Origin: an uncultured Oscillospiraceae bacterium
Lineage (GTDB): Bacteria; Bacillota; Clostridia; Oscillospirales; Oscillospiraceae
Direction: 5' to 3'
Length of the DNA: 27,769 nt
NCBI GenBank assembly: GCA_934675115.1
Contig: CAKUPH010000023.1
Coordinates: forward strand, 1-27,769
This document shows, piece after piece, positions 10,800-16,465 of the stretch (position 1 is its first letter; each line of letters starts with the position of its first letter). The position numbers were made by a program, and so were the translations under genes. The notes beneath the pieces are model-generated. The model was given only the letters and a program-made list of their open reading frames with translations. It was not told the origin of the DNA and ran no database searches.

Positions 10800-11765
10800 T
10801 CAGAACAGGGCCTTGAAGTCGCTGACAATGCTGTCACAGCTGCCGTTGACTACCATCATAACATAATTTCCGGAAGATACAACCCTGGACTGGCTCTCCC
10901 AGGTATCCATGGCCTCGGGGTACCACGCGCCGCCGGGGCCGTTGCCGTCGCCCACCATGTAGTTGATGCGGGCCTGAAGGATGGCCTTCACCGCCGCCAC
11001 GTCAGCGGCGTCGGACACCTCGATGAGGGCCAGCTCGCCCATGTTCATGGACATCTGGGGGACGTACACAATGCACTGCTTGGTGGAGATACCGGTGAGG
11101 CCGGAGTAGAAGCTGTCCAGCAGGGTGCTGTCCGCCAGCGCGGGGCTGCCCCCGAACTCATACCGGCCAAACAGGTCGCTGGCAAAGGCGGACAGGTCCA
11201 CGCCGGCGGCGGGGGTCTGGGACTCGCTCTCGGCGGGGGCGGCGTCCTCCTTCCAGCGGCAGCGGACGATGCAGCTGGCGGTCAGGCCGCCGTCGGTCTT
11301 GGCGGTGATGACGGTCTTGCCCGGGCCCACGGAGGTCACATTGCCCTTTTCGTCCACCGTGGCGACGCTCTCGTCGTCGCTGGTCCACGTGATGTCAGGG
11401 TGGCCGTCGATGCCGGTGACGGTGGCCTTGAGCTTCAGGACGTATCCGGCGTAGGTGATGGTGGCGTCCTTCATACTCAGAGTCAGGGCCGGGGCTTCCT
11501 CAACGATCTCGGAAGGTTCAGGCTCCGCCGGGGCGTCGGACGTGAAGGGGGACTCCACCACCACGGGCTGGGAGCTTTCAGCGGGTGTCTCAGAGGGTTC
11601 CTCGGGGGTCTCGGAGGGAGTTTCCGGAGTGCCGGTTTCGGCGGGTTCGGACTGGCTGGGCTGGTCGGGCTGACCGGTGCCGCTGCCGCCGGTCTTTCCG
11701 CCGCAGGCGGCCAGCAGGGTCAGGCACAGCGCCAGTGCGGTCAGCTGGGCGATGCTCATTTTCAT
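10800..11765 (-). CDS. DUF4358 lipoprotein with a BIG2-like domain
   Basis: Secreted lipoprotein of unknown function. 321 residues. Signal peptide with lipobox LLAAC (Cys near 21), then a low-complexity Ser/Thr/Pro/Glu linker (about 25-75). Next is an Ig-like BIG2-type domain (about 90-165; hallmarks ITWTSDDESVATVDEKGNV and GKTVITAKTDGG), and a C-terminal DUF4358-type domain (about 190-321) with ARINYMVGDGNGPGGAWYPE. The same C-terminal block recurs in the upstream gene, so the pair are paralogues. The ATG at 11765 follows AAGGAG. Surface or peptidoglycan association is suggested by the BIG2 domain but is inference. Confidence 0.8.
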   Translation of the reverse strand: MKMSIAQLTALALCLTLLAACGGKTGGSGTGQPDQPSQSEPAETGTPETPSETPEEPSETPAESSQPVVVESPFTSDAPAEPEPSEIVEEAPALTLSMKDATITYAGYVLKLKATVTGIDGHPDITWTSDDESVATVDEKGNVTSVGPGKTVITAKTDGGLTASCIVRCRWKEDAAPAESESQTPAAGVDLSAFASDLFGRYEFGGSPALADSTLLDSFYSGLTGISTKQCIVYVPQMSMNMGELALIEVSDAADVAAVKAILQARINYMVGDGNGPGGAWYPEAMDTWESQSRVVSSGNYVMMVVNGSCDSIVSDFKALF

Positions 11766-11813
11766 AGGGATGCTCCTTATCTATCTCTTTTATTCTATAA
11801 GGAATGCCGCTTT

Positions 11814-12317
11814 TTACTTGCTCTCGCCGTAGGAATTGAAGGCGGACACCATGTCATCCTTATTCTCGCCCACGAACAGGCAGACGTAATTGCCCTTCAC
11901 CACGATCTCGGAGTTGTTCTCCCACTCCTCCATGGTCTCGGGATACCACGCGCCGCCGGGGCCGTTGCCGTCGCCCACCATGTAGTCGATGCGGGCCTGA
12001 AAAATGTTCTTCACCGTCTCCGCGTCGTCAGCGTTGGCCACCTCCACCATGGCCACCTCGGCGGCGACGGCGGAGATCATGGCAGCATAGGCCACGGTCT
12101 GCTTCCGCTCAATGGCGGTCAGGCCGGGGTAGGTGTCCTCCAGCATGTCCTCGGGCAGCTCCTCCATGGCGGGGGCGTCGTCGCCCTGATAGAGGGTGTT
12201 GTAAAATTCCTTCAGATCGATGGACTGATCGGCGGAACCGCCGTTATCGGTCTTGCCGCAGGCGGCAAGGGACAGGGCCAGCACGGCGGCCAGCATTACA
12301 GACATCATACGTTTCAT
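11814..12317 (-). CDS. DUF4358 lipoprotein
   Basis: Small lipoprotein of unknown function, 167 residues. Signal peptide MKRMMSVMLAAVLALSLAAC ends in a lipobox cysteine at residue 20; the rest is one DUF4358-type domain ending in ARIDYMVGDGNGPGGAWYPE and a GNYVCLFVGENKDDM strand. It matches the C-terminal domain of the next gene downstream but lacks the linker and BIG2-like domain. The start at 12317 has AAGGAG about 9 nt upstream; an in-frame start at 12362 would add a charged, non-signal-like extension. 48 nt from the next gene, likely the same transcript. It is the last core gene before the island. Confidence 0.82.
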   Translation of the reverse strand: MKRMMSVMLAAVLALSLAACGKTDNGGSADQSIDLKEFYNTLYQGDDAPAMEELPEDMLEDTYPGLTAIERKQTVAYAAMISAVAAEVAMVEVANADDAETVKNIFQARIDYMVGDGNGPGGAWYPETMEEWENNSEIVVKGNYVCLFVGENKDDMVSAFNSYGESK

Positions 12318-12378
12318 TGCGATAATACTCCTTTTAATATGGTGTGATCTCGGGCGTTTCATCGGTCACGCCGTAGTT

Positions 12379-12407
12379 TTTGACGGACGGGCGGGAAAAA
12401 GGTTCCC
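12379..12407 (-). promoter_or_regulatory. Possible ECF-type promoter of the DUF4358 pair
   Basis: Minus strand GGGAACC (12401-12407) and TCAAA (12379-12383) about 17 nt apart resemble the GGAACTT / TCnAA pattern of extracytoplasmic-function sigma factors. No sigma-A promoter stands out upstream of this lipoprotein pair. The GGGAACC box also forms one arm of a small hairpin (CGGGAA/TTCCCG), so the match may be fortuitous. Confidence 0.25.
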
Positions 12408-12438
12408 GTTTTTTCAAATTATTTTTTGCCCCGGCCAG

Positions 12439-12453
12439 CCCGGCGTCGAAATT
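12439..12453 (+). repeat. Left 15-bp direct repeat flanking the island
   Basis: CCCGGCGTCGAAATT, identical and in the same orientation as 17413-17427. Could be a target or attachment core. Confidence 0.7.
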
Positions 12454-12463
12454 CGGAAATGTC

Positions 12464-12479
12464 AATAGTAAATGCGAAA
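12464..12479 (+). repeat. Left terminal inverted repeat
   Basis: AATAGTAAATGCGAAA; pairs with the complement of 17387-17402 at 15 of 16 positions. The core AAATGCGAAA also recurs directly at 13563-13572, in the transposase leader, and nearly (AAATGCGATA) at 17342-17351. Confidence 0.6.
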
Positions 12480-12498
12480 AAAATATAAAAAAATATAA

Positions 12499-13548
12499 TC
12501 AGGCTTCCCGCGCCAATTCTTCAAGGCATTCCGCGAACACGATTTCAGAGGTTTTCCAGCCCAATATTTCACGCGGGTAATTGTTTATCCACTCTTCCGT
12601 TTTCTTGACAGTTGCCCGGCTAACCTTGTTGAAGTCCGTTCCTTTCGGGAACTTTCGCCGAATCATTTTGTTTGCACACTCATTTGACCCACGTTCGCAA
12701 CTTGTGTACGGGTGGCAGTAATACATTTTAGTTCGCTTTTCTTTCCGCAGAATAGATTGTTCAAGGCTCTTCACGTCGGAGAACTCCCCGCCGTTGTCTA
12801 CGGTGATTGTCTGGAACACGCGCGGAAACAGCGCCCCGAACCTCCGTTCAATACGGTTCAGGGCGCGGACTGTGCTGATTGCGGTTCGGTCGCGCATTTT
12901 CTCTATAATCTCTTTTCGCGTCAGGCGCTCCGTCATGACCAACAAGGCGCACGAACCCTCTTTGCTCGAATATACGGTGTCCATTTCCCAATGCCCGAAA
13001 GTGATTCGCTGGTTAATCACTTCCGGGCGTTTTTCTATGCTCTCACCCCGCGGGGCGCGTTTCGTCGTCTTTACCCGGTGATAGGGCCGCTTGCGCTTCG
13101 GCTTCTCCGGCAAGTCCTTGTTCGTCAGGTTCAAGAAAACACCCTTTTCAATGTAGCTGTAAAACGTGCTGACGCAAATAGAGGTTTTGAACGTCCGGCC
13201 CTCTAACTCTATGTCGGCAAGGGCCGCGGCGGGTGAACGGTCCTCTTCAATGACCTTGCGTTCCAAATAGTCGGCAAGTTCGCGGTCATTGCCGATTTTC
13301 AACGGTGCGCCTTTTGCCGCGAGGTTTTCGCGGTATCGCTGTTCCGCTCCGTCCGGGTTGTATCGGTCTTCTGTAAGCCATGTTGCGCCGTCCAGCCACT
13401 CCCAACGGGAACGCTTGATTTCTCTGTAAATCGTGCTGACGTGAACGTGAAGTTCCGCCGCAATCTGCTTCGGCGTATCGCCGCGGTTCAAGCCGTATTC
13501 GATTTTTCGCCGATCTGTAAGCTGTAAATGACTGAAACAATGCCCCAT
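12499..13548 (-). CDS. IS30-family transposase
   Basis: DDE transposase, 349 residues. N-terminal helix-turn-helix (about 10-47) with the IS30-type segment LTDRRKIEYGLNRG and STIYREIKRS. The C-terminal integrase core has catalytic Asp near 190 in GHWEMDTVYSS, Asp near 251 in ITVDNGGEFSD, and Glu near 285 in SCERGSNECAN. The 33 residues between the second Asp and the Glu match the IS30 D-33-E signature; RRKFPKGTDF follows, as in IS30 proteins. The frame is intact, so it is probably functional. The ATG at 13548 has GGGAGG 7 nt upstream. Its promoter carries the 18-bp palindrome also found at 15135, and its leader carries a hairpin and an AAATGCGAAA box. Confidence 0.93.
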   Translation of the reverse strand: MGHCFSHLQLTDRRKIEYGLNRGDTPKQIAAELHVHVSTIYREIKRSRWEWLDGATWLTEDRYNPDGAEQRYRENLAAKGAPLKIGNDRELADYLERKVIEEDRSPAAALADIELEGRTFKTSICVSTFYSYIEKGVFLNLTNKDLPEKPKRKRPYHRVKTTKRAPRGESIEKRPEVINQRITFGHWEMDTVYSSKEGSCALLVMTERLTRKEIIEKMRDRTAISTVRALNRIERRFGALFPRVFQTITVDNGGEFSDVKSLEQSILRKEKRTKMYYCHPYTSCERGSNECANKMIRRKFPKGTDFNKVSRATVKKTEEWINNYPREILGWKTSEIVFAECLEELAREA

Positions 13549-13562
13549 GCTATAACCTCCCA

Positions 13563-13602
13563 AAATGCGAAACCCGCCCAAGCTATCAAGCCGGGCGGGT
13601 TT
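13563..13602 (-). promoter_or_regulatory. Leader hairpin and AAATGCGAAA box upstream of transposase
   Basis: 10-bp perfect stem 13570-13579/13593-13602 (AAACCCGCCC with GGGCGGGTTT) in the transposase leader, ending about 11 nt before its ribosome binding site. AAATGCGAAA (13563-13572) overlaps it and repeats the core of the element's terminal inverted repeats. It may limit translation from read-through transcripts or bind transposase. Confidence 0.5.
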
Positions 13603-13634
13603 TGTTCCTCTTTTCAGCGGTTCCCCGCAAAAAG

Positions 13635-13663
13635 ATTATAACAATATTTTTATACTAACGCAA
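13635..13663 (-). promoter_or_regulatory. Transposase promoter with operator over the -35
   Basis: Minus strand -35 TTGCGT (13658-13663), 17-nt spacer, -10 TATAAT (13635-13640). The -35 lies inside the near-palindrome TATACTAACGCAAGTATA (13651-13668). The same arrangement recurs at 15119-15152. Confidence 0.7.
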
Positions 13664-13668
13664 GTATA
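13651..13668. promoter_or_regulatory. 18-bp palindromic operator, site 1
   Basis: TATACTAACGCAAGTATA, identical to 15135-15152 and two central bases away from the perfect palindrome at 15204-15221. It covers the -35 of the transposase promoter, so a bound protein would repress it. Confidence 0.6.
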
Positions 13669-13676
13669 AAAAACTA

Positions 13677-13919
13677 TTACTCATTTTCTGTCAGCCATTC
13701 CATAGATACGCCGAGTATCTTCGCAAGCACCGCAAGTTCATAATCGGTCACAAAGCGGGTCCCGATTTCAATTCTGCTTACGCTGTCCCGCTCCATTGTA
13801 ATTCCTGCAACTTGTAGACGCGCCGCAAGGTCTGTTTGTGTGATATTCAGCCGGGCGCGTGCTTCTTTGACGCGATTTCCGCAAAGGTTCTTTCGTCCCT
13901 TGTAGTCGTATATCTTCAA
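13677..13919 (-). CDS. XRE-family helix-turn-helix regulator
   Basis: Small DNA-binding protein, 80 residues, essentially one Cro/C1-type HTH: NRVKEARARLNITQTDLAAR (about 15-34), then ERDSVSRIEIGTRFVTDYEL and an alpha-helical end LAKILGVSMEWL. It starts at TTG (13919) with AGGAGG 9 nt upstream. The divergent intergenic region carries three copies of TTGTGTTAAAG(G)TC around a plus-strand promoter, so it probably represses itself and the lipoprotein gene. Its stop lies close to the operator of the transposase promoter. Target assignment is inference from position. Confidence 0.88.
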   Translation of the reverse strand: MKIYDYKGRKNLCGNRVKEARARLNITQTDLAARLQVAGITMERDSVSRIEIGTRFVTDYELAVLAKILGVSMEWLTENE

Positions 13920-13935
13920 CCGCCGATTCCTCCTT

Positions 13936-14001
13936 TTGTGTTAAAGGTCTGCATTTTTCTTGACTTTAACACAATAAGCGTTGATAATTGTGTTAAAGGT
14001 C
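13936..14001. promoter_or_regulatory. Triple operator of the XRE regulator
   Basis: Three sites: TTGTGTTAAAGGTC at 13936-13949 and 13988-14001, and its inverted near-copy GACTTTAACACAA at 13962-13974. The last two form an 11-bp perfect inverted repeat (TTTAACACAAT / ATTGTGTTAAA) separated by 11 nt. They overlap the ribosome-binding region of the XRE gene and the plus-strand promoter. Confidence 0.7.
13960..13988 (+). promoter_or_regulatory. Promoter of the island lipoprotein
   Basis: -35 TTGACT (13960-13965), 17-nt spacer, -10 GATAAT (13983-13988), with operator sites lying across the -35/spacer and immediately after the -10. Drives the gene at 14085 with a leader of about 90 nt. Confidence 0.65.
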
Positions 14002-14084
14002 AGAATCCAGAAAAAGCAATGGTTCCGGCCTTTGAAAATAACGCAAGCCGCCCGGACGCTGGGCGGCAGAACGGAGGATTCCAC

Positions 14085-14777
14085 ATGAAAAAGGTTCTAT
14101 CTCTTGTCCTTGCGGCGGCGCTTGCCGCGTCCCTCTCCGCCTGCGGCGGCGTTCTTGTCGATCTGGACACGCCCAAATCGGAGGAACTGACGGCGCAGTA
14201 TGATTTTTACCCCGATGCTATGAACACCATTCGGGCGGATATGAAAATCACTCCCGAACAGGCCGATGAAGTCTTTATCGTTCTGACTTCCTGCGGCCTT
14301 GACGGGAAGATTACAAGCATTTCCGAAAACAATGGCGCGTATACCGTCTATTACGGCGGTTCATCCCTCGACGTTGCACTTTCTGACGGTGCGGTTGAAA
14401 CCGTCTATTCCGGGCGTGATATGCTGTACCCCGAATATCACAAGCACAATGTCTTGATGGACTATGACTTGACCGTAAAGGACGTGAAAACGGGTTCCGG
14501 CGATAAAATCGGTGAATACGCCTATATCCGCATTACGAAAGCACAGCTTCAAGCCATTACGGAAGAAAACTACAAAGAATTCGTTGAAACCGTCGTCAAG
14601 GACAGCGGCTACAACTGGGTTGCAATTCTTTGCGATGACGGCACGGGTATTTGTTTCCCCGGTTCTATGTACTATGTCGGTACATACGGGAAGCAAGATA
14701 CCGACGGTTCTATTCTTGAAGATTACGGCACTATCACGCTGGACGAAAACGGCGGCTATACATACGAACAGTTCTGA
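14085..14777 (+). CDS. Lipoprotein of unknown function (island cargo)
   Basis: 230 residues. Signal peptide MKKVLSLVLAAALAASLSAC with lipobox LSAC (Cys20), so exported and lipid-anchored. The mature part is acidic with alternating beta-like segments (NNGAYTVYYGGSSLDVALSD, YAYIRITKAQLQAI) and two late cysteines (in AILCDDGTGICFPG) that could form a disulfide. I do not recognise the family. GGAGG precedes the ATG by 7 nt. It is the only plus-strand gene of the island, divergent from the XRE gene, whose operators overlap its promoter. A surface exclusion or host-interaction role would be speculation. Confidence 0.8.
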   Translation: MKKVLSLVLAAALAASLSACGGVLVDLDTPKSEELTAQYDFYPDAMNTIRADMKITPEQADEVFIVLTSCGLDGKITSISENNGAYTVYYGGSSLDVALSDGAVETVYSGRDMLYPEYHKHNVLMDYDLTVKDVKTGSGDKIGEYAYIRITKAQLQAITEENYKEFVETVVKDSGYNWVAILCDDGTGICFPGSMYYVGTYGKQDTDGSILEDYGTITLDENGGYTYEQF

Positions 14778-14791
14778 ACAGCAGGAAAGCA

Positions 14792-14820
14792 AAAGCGACG
14801 GGCGCAACGCCCGCCGCTTT
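14792..14820. terminator. Convergent terminator
   Basis: Stem 14792-14803/14809-14820 with one A/C mismatch, loop GCAAC. T-rich tails in both directions (CTTTATGCC on plus, TTGCTTTCC on minus) serve the lipoprotein and the gene ending at 14823. Confidence 0.8.
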
Positions 14821-14822
14821 CT

Positions 14823-15095
14823 TTATGCCTTTTCCTGCTCCGCGTCTGCCGCGGCCTGAACCTCTGCCGCGAACTGCTCCGGCGACAGTCCCAACACCAC
14901 CGCCGCCCGTTCGTCCATCAGCGATTCAATCATATCGTTTATGCTGTCAAACCCGCTTGCCTTTGCCGCTCTCTGATATACAGACTTTTTGCCTTTCTTT
15001 ACATACGGGTAAATCCTGTCATAGTTTTTGCTGTTGTATTTCCGCTTCGCGTCTGTCGCGGCTTGCCCGCGGGGGTTTCCATATTTGCTTGCCAT
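14823..15095 (-). CDS. Ribbon-helix-helix-like small DNA-binding protein
   Basis: 90 residues, begins MASKYGNPRGQAATDAKRKY. The middle reads as one beta strand (YDRIYPYVKKG, about 25-35), a helix (KKSVYQRAAKASGF) and a second helix (SINDMIESLMDERA), the order of an Arc/CopG-type ribbon-helix-helix fold; the tail is an Ala/Glu-rich helix. The ATG at 15095 has AAAGGAG 8 nt upstream; an in-frame start at 15161 would lie before the promoter. Its promoter -35 is inside the 18-bp palindrome shared with the transposase promoter, so autorepression and control of transposition are plausible. The fold is assigned by eye only. Confidence 0.7.
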   Translation of the reverse strand: MASKYGNPRGQAATDAKRKYNSKNYDRIYPYVKKGKKSVYQRAAKASGFDSINDMIESLMDERAAVVLGLSPEQFAAEVQAAADAEQEKA

Positions 15096-15118
15096 TGTCA
15101 CCACTCCTTTACTTGTCC

Positions 15119-15147
15119 ATTTTATCACGCTGTTTATACTAACGCAA
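15119..15147 (-). promoter_or_regulatory. Promoter of the ribbon-helix-helix-like gene
   Basis: Minus strand -35 TTGCGT (15142-15147), 17-nt spacer, -10 TAAAAT (15119-15124). The -35 hexamer and the adjoining TAGTATAAA are identical to the transposase promoter. Confidence 0.65.
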
Positions 15148-15221
15148 GTATAAAAACACACAATCTATCGTTAGTATATTTGTGCATCATTCCAGCTTGT
15201 ATTTATACTAACGTTAGTATA
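15135..15221. promoter_or_regulatory. Cluster of palindromic operators, sites 2-4
   Basis: Site 2 TATACTAACGCAAGTATA at 15135-15152 (identical to site 1). Site 3 degenerate at 15161-15178 (good half CGTTAGTATA, 15169-15178). Site 4 perfect 18-bp palindrome TATACTAACGTTAGTATA at 15204-15221. Together they cover the minus promoter at 15119 and the plus promoter at 15197. Confidence 0.6.
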
Positions 15222-15225
15222 TAAT
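15197..15225 (+). promoter_or_regulatory. Plus-strand promoter with operator in its spacer
   Basis: -35 TTGTAT (15197-15202), 17-nt spacer, -10 TATAAT (15220-15225). The perfect palindrome fills the spacer. Points into a region without a convincing plus-strand gene. Confidence 0.55.
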
Positions 15226-15366
15226 CATAAGCAGAAAGGGAAACCAAAGCCGCCCGGTTGTCGGGGCGTAGAGTTCGACAACAGCCAACCTTACGGGCTG
15301 ACACGAAAAGGGAACCGACACGGCATACAACAACACTTCAACTTCTGGTTTTTTATATGGGGGTAA
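15226..15366 (+). ncRNA. Candidate non-coding transcript or untranslated leader
   Basis: Downstream of the operator-controlled plus promoter (expected start near 15232). Contains a 7-bp stem GTTGTCG (15257-15263) / CGACAAC (15276-15282) and a short AGCC/GGCT stem near 15283-15299, and a T-run at 15350-15355 without a strong hairpin before it. No plus-strand frame has a ribosome binding site and plausible protein. It could be a small RNA, or a transcript antisense to the minus-strand cargo genes. Confidence 0.3.
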
Positions 15367-15483
15367 TCAATATGACGTACTTTTCGTCAGACCGCGGGCG
15401 GTCCCGAACTCCTGCATTGCAAGGGTGCGGGCCGTCTTCGCCGTCAGCTTGACCCCGCCGTGTTGCTGTTCCTTTCGGCTCAT
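15367..15483 (-). CDS. Possible 38-residue coupled peptide
   Basis: Starts MSRKEQQHGGVKLTAKTART and ends GLTKSTSY. Its ATG (15483) overlaps the TGA stop of the preceding gene (15480-15482), the ATGA arrangement of translational coupling. The peptide is basic and of plausible composition. The purine-rich GGAGG lies only 1 nt before the ATG, so initiation would depend on coupling. Function unknown; it may be a remnant. Confidence 0.4.
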   Translation of the reverse strand: MSRKEQQHGGVKLTAKTARTLAMQEFGTARGLTKSTSY

Positions 15484-15704
15484 ACCTCCGCCGCCTTTCC
15501 GCTTTCCTGCGACAGCCACCAAAGCGGATTGTTCCGCTTGTCCTCATACGGGCAAGGGCTACCATCGTCACAACTGACTTTCCCGCACCCGGCACAATAC
15601 TTCCGCTGGAATTCTTCGTCCCACGGCGCTTCAATGACGGGCAGGCCCCGCAAGAAAGCGCCCAGCGTTTCCGGGTTCTTCGTGATTTCTTCAAAATTGT
15701 TCAC
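15480..15704 (-). CDS. Small four-cysteine protein (island cargo)
   Basis: 74 residues from a GTG at 15704, with AAAGGAGG (15712-15719) 7 nt upstream and overlapping the previous stop codon. The sequence runs NNFEEITKNPETLGAFLRGL, then a cluster YCAGCGKVSCDDGSPCPYE with four cysteines suited to binding zinc, and a tail NPLWWLSQESGKAAEV. Such short cysteine-cluster proteins are common in Firmicute mobile elements. No function assigned. Tightly packed between the orphan HTH gene and the 38-residue frame. Confidence 0.65.
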   Translation of the reverse strand: MNNFEEITKNPETLGAFLRGLPVIEAPWDEEFQRKYCAGCGKVSCDDGSPCPYEDKRNNPLWWLSQESGKAAEV

Positions 15705-15717
15705 CGCGAAACCTCCT

Positions 15718-15969
15718 TTACGAATTGACCGCGGATTTGCCGCGGCGTTTGAAGTTTTCTTGTACGCGCTGTTGTGCAAGAACGGGGTTGTATGCTTTCC
15801 GCAGGTTGCGGTCAAGCCCGCCCGTTTCGCCGCGCTTCAACTCCCGGTAGACGGTAGCCGTTGTCACGCCCAGCCCGTCGGCGATGTCCGCCACCCGGTC
15901 GCCGTTCAGGTATCGCGTGGAAATCTCCTTGCGGTCCTGAAAGTCTATATATCTGTACTGCCGCACCAT
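15718..15969 (-). CDS. Orphan IS30-like helix-turn-helix protein
   Basis: 83 residues starting MVRQYRYIDFQDRKEISTRY. It consists of one HTH_38-type domain: YLNGDRVADIADGLGVTTAT then VYRELKRGETGG, followed by AYNPVLAQQRVQENFKRRGK. This matches the layout of the N-terminal DNA-binding domain of IS30 transposases (compare STIYREIKRS in the transposase at 12499), without any catalytic domain. GGGGTGAA precedes the ATG at 15969 closely; a start further upstream (16053) would overlap the previous gene. It may be a regulator derived from a transposase, able to compete for element ends or to control cargo genes. Confidence 0.7.
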   Translation of the reverse strand: MVRQYRYIDFQDRKEISTRYLNGDRVADIADGLGVTTATVYRELKRGETGGLDRNLRKAYNPVLAQQRVQENFKRRGKSAVNS

Positions 15970-15998
15970 TTCACCCCGTTTCTTTTCACCGTTGCGGC

Positions 15999-16412
15999 TT
16001 ATTCTTCGCCTTTTGCTTTTTCGACACGCGCTTTCAGCGACACATACCAGCAATAGGCGCTTGCGACGTGCGTAATAATCCGCACTAAATCCGGCTTTGT
16101 TGCCGATTTTGTCAGCTTTTCGGCAATTCTGTCCGCCGCCATGCTGTCGAAAAATGCGCCGTCAATCAGCGAAAGAACCGCCGCCGTTTGGAAGCTGTCT
16201 GAAATCGGCGTGTAGTAACCGTCCAGCCTTTCCCACATTTCCGCAAAGAAAACAAGTTCGTTTGGTAGTTCTTCATCGTCGCCATAGTCGGCGTGTTCGT
16301 CAGGATAGCAATATTCGCTTATGAAGTTCCTGATTGCTTCAAGCGTCAGTTCTCCGCGCCCGCCGTCGATGTCCTCCCACGAAAGCGCTTCCGGCCTAAA
16401 AATACAGCCCAT
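15999..16412 (-). CDS. Acidic protein of unknown function (island cargo)
   Basis: 137 residues, MGCIFRPEALSWEDIDGGRG at the start. Strongly acidic centre (YPDEHADYGDDEELPNE), mostly helical prediction by eye, and a basic C-terminal stretch (SLKARVEKAKGEE). No signal peptide or membrane segment and no family recognised. An AAGG-type site precedes the ATG. Second gene of the minus-strand cargo run, separated from the first by a hairpin at 16430-16459. The acidity is reminiscent of DNA-mimic or antirestriction proteins, but nothing specific supports that. Confidence 0.65.
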   Translation of the reverse strand: MGCIFRPEALSWEDIDGGRGELTLEAIRNFISEYCYPDEHADYGDDEELPNELVFFAEMWERLDGYYTPISDSFQTAAVLSLIDGAFFDSMAADRIAEKLTKSATKPDLVRIITHVASAYCWYVSLKARVEKAKGEE

Positions 16413-16429
16413 GCCTTACCACCTTTCCG

Positions 16430-16459
16430 GGAGGGGCGGCAGGCTTTCGCCGCCCCTCC
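16430..16459. terminator. Intercistronic hairpin in cargo run
   Basis: 11-bp perfect stem 16430-16440/16449-16459 with an 8-nt loop. The T-run (16462-16467) lies on the plus-strand side only, where no plus-strand gene precedes it. On the minus strand it would be an mRNA-stabilising or weakly attenuating hairpin between two cargo genes. Confidence 0.5.
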
Positions 16460-16465
16460 GCTTTT

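Noticed and set aside
12460..12465. Outward-facing TTGACA at the left end of the island
   Set aside because: No -10 box lies at 16-18 nt in the flanking DNA (CGGGCT there), so no hybrid promoter is supported.
15258..15452. 64-residue plus-strand frame after the operator-controlled promoter
   Set aside because: No ribosome binding site, unlikely composition, and overlap with the coupled minus-strand frame.
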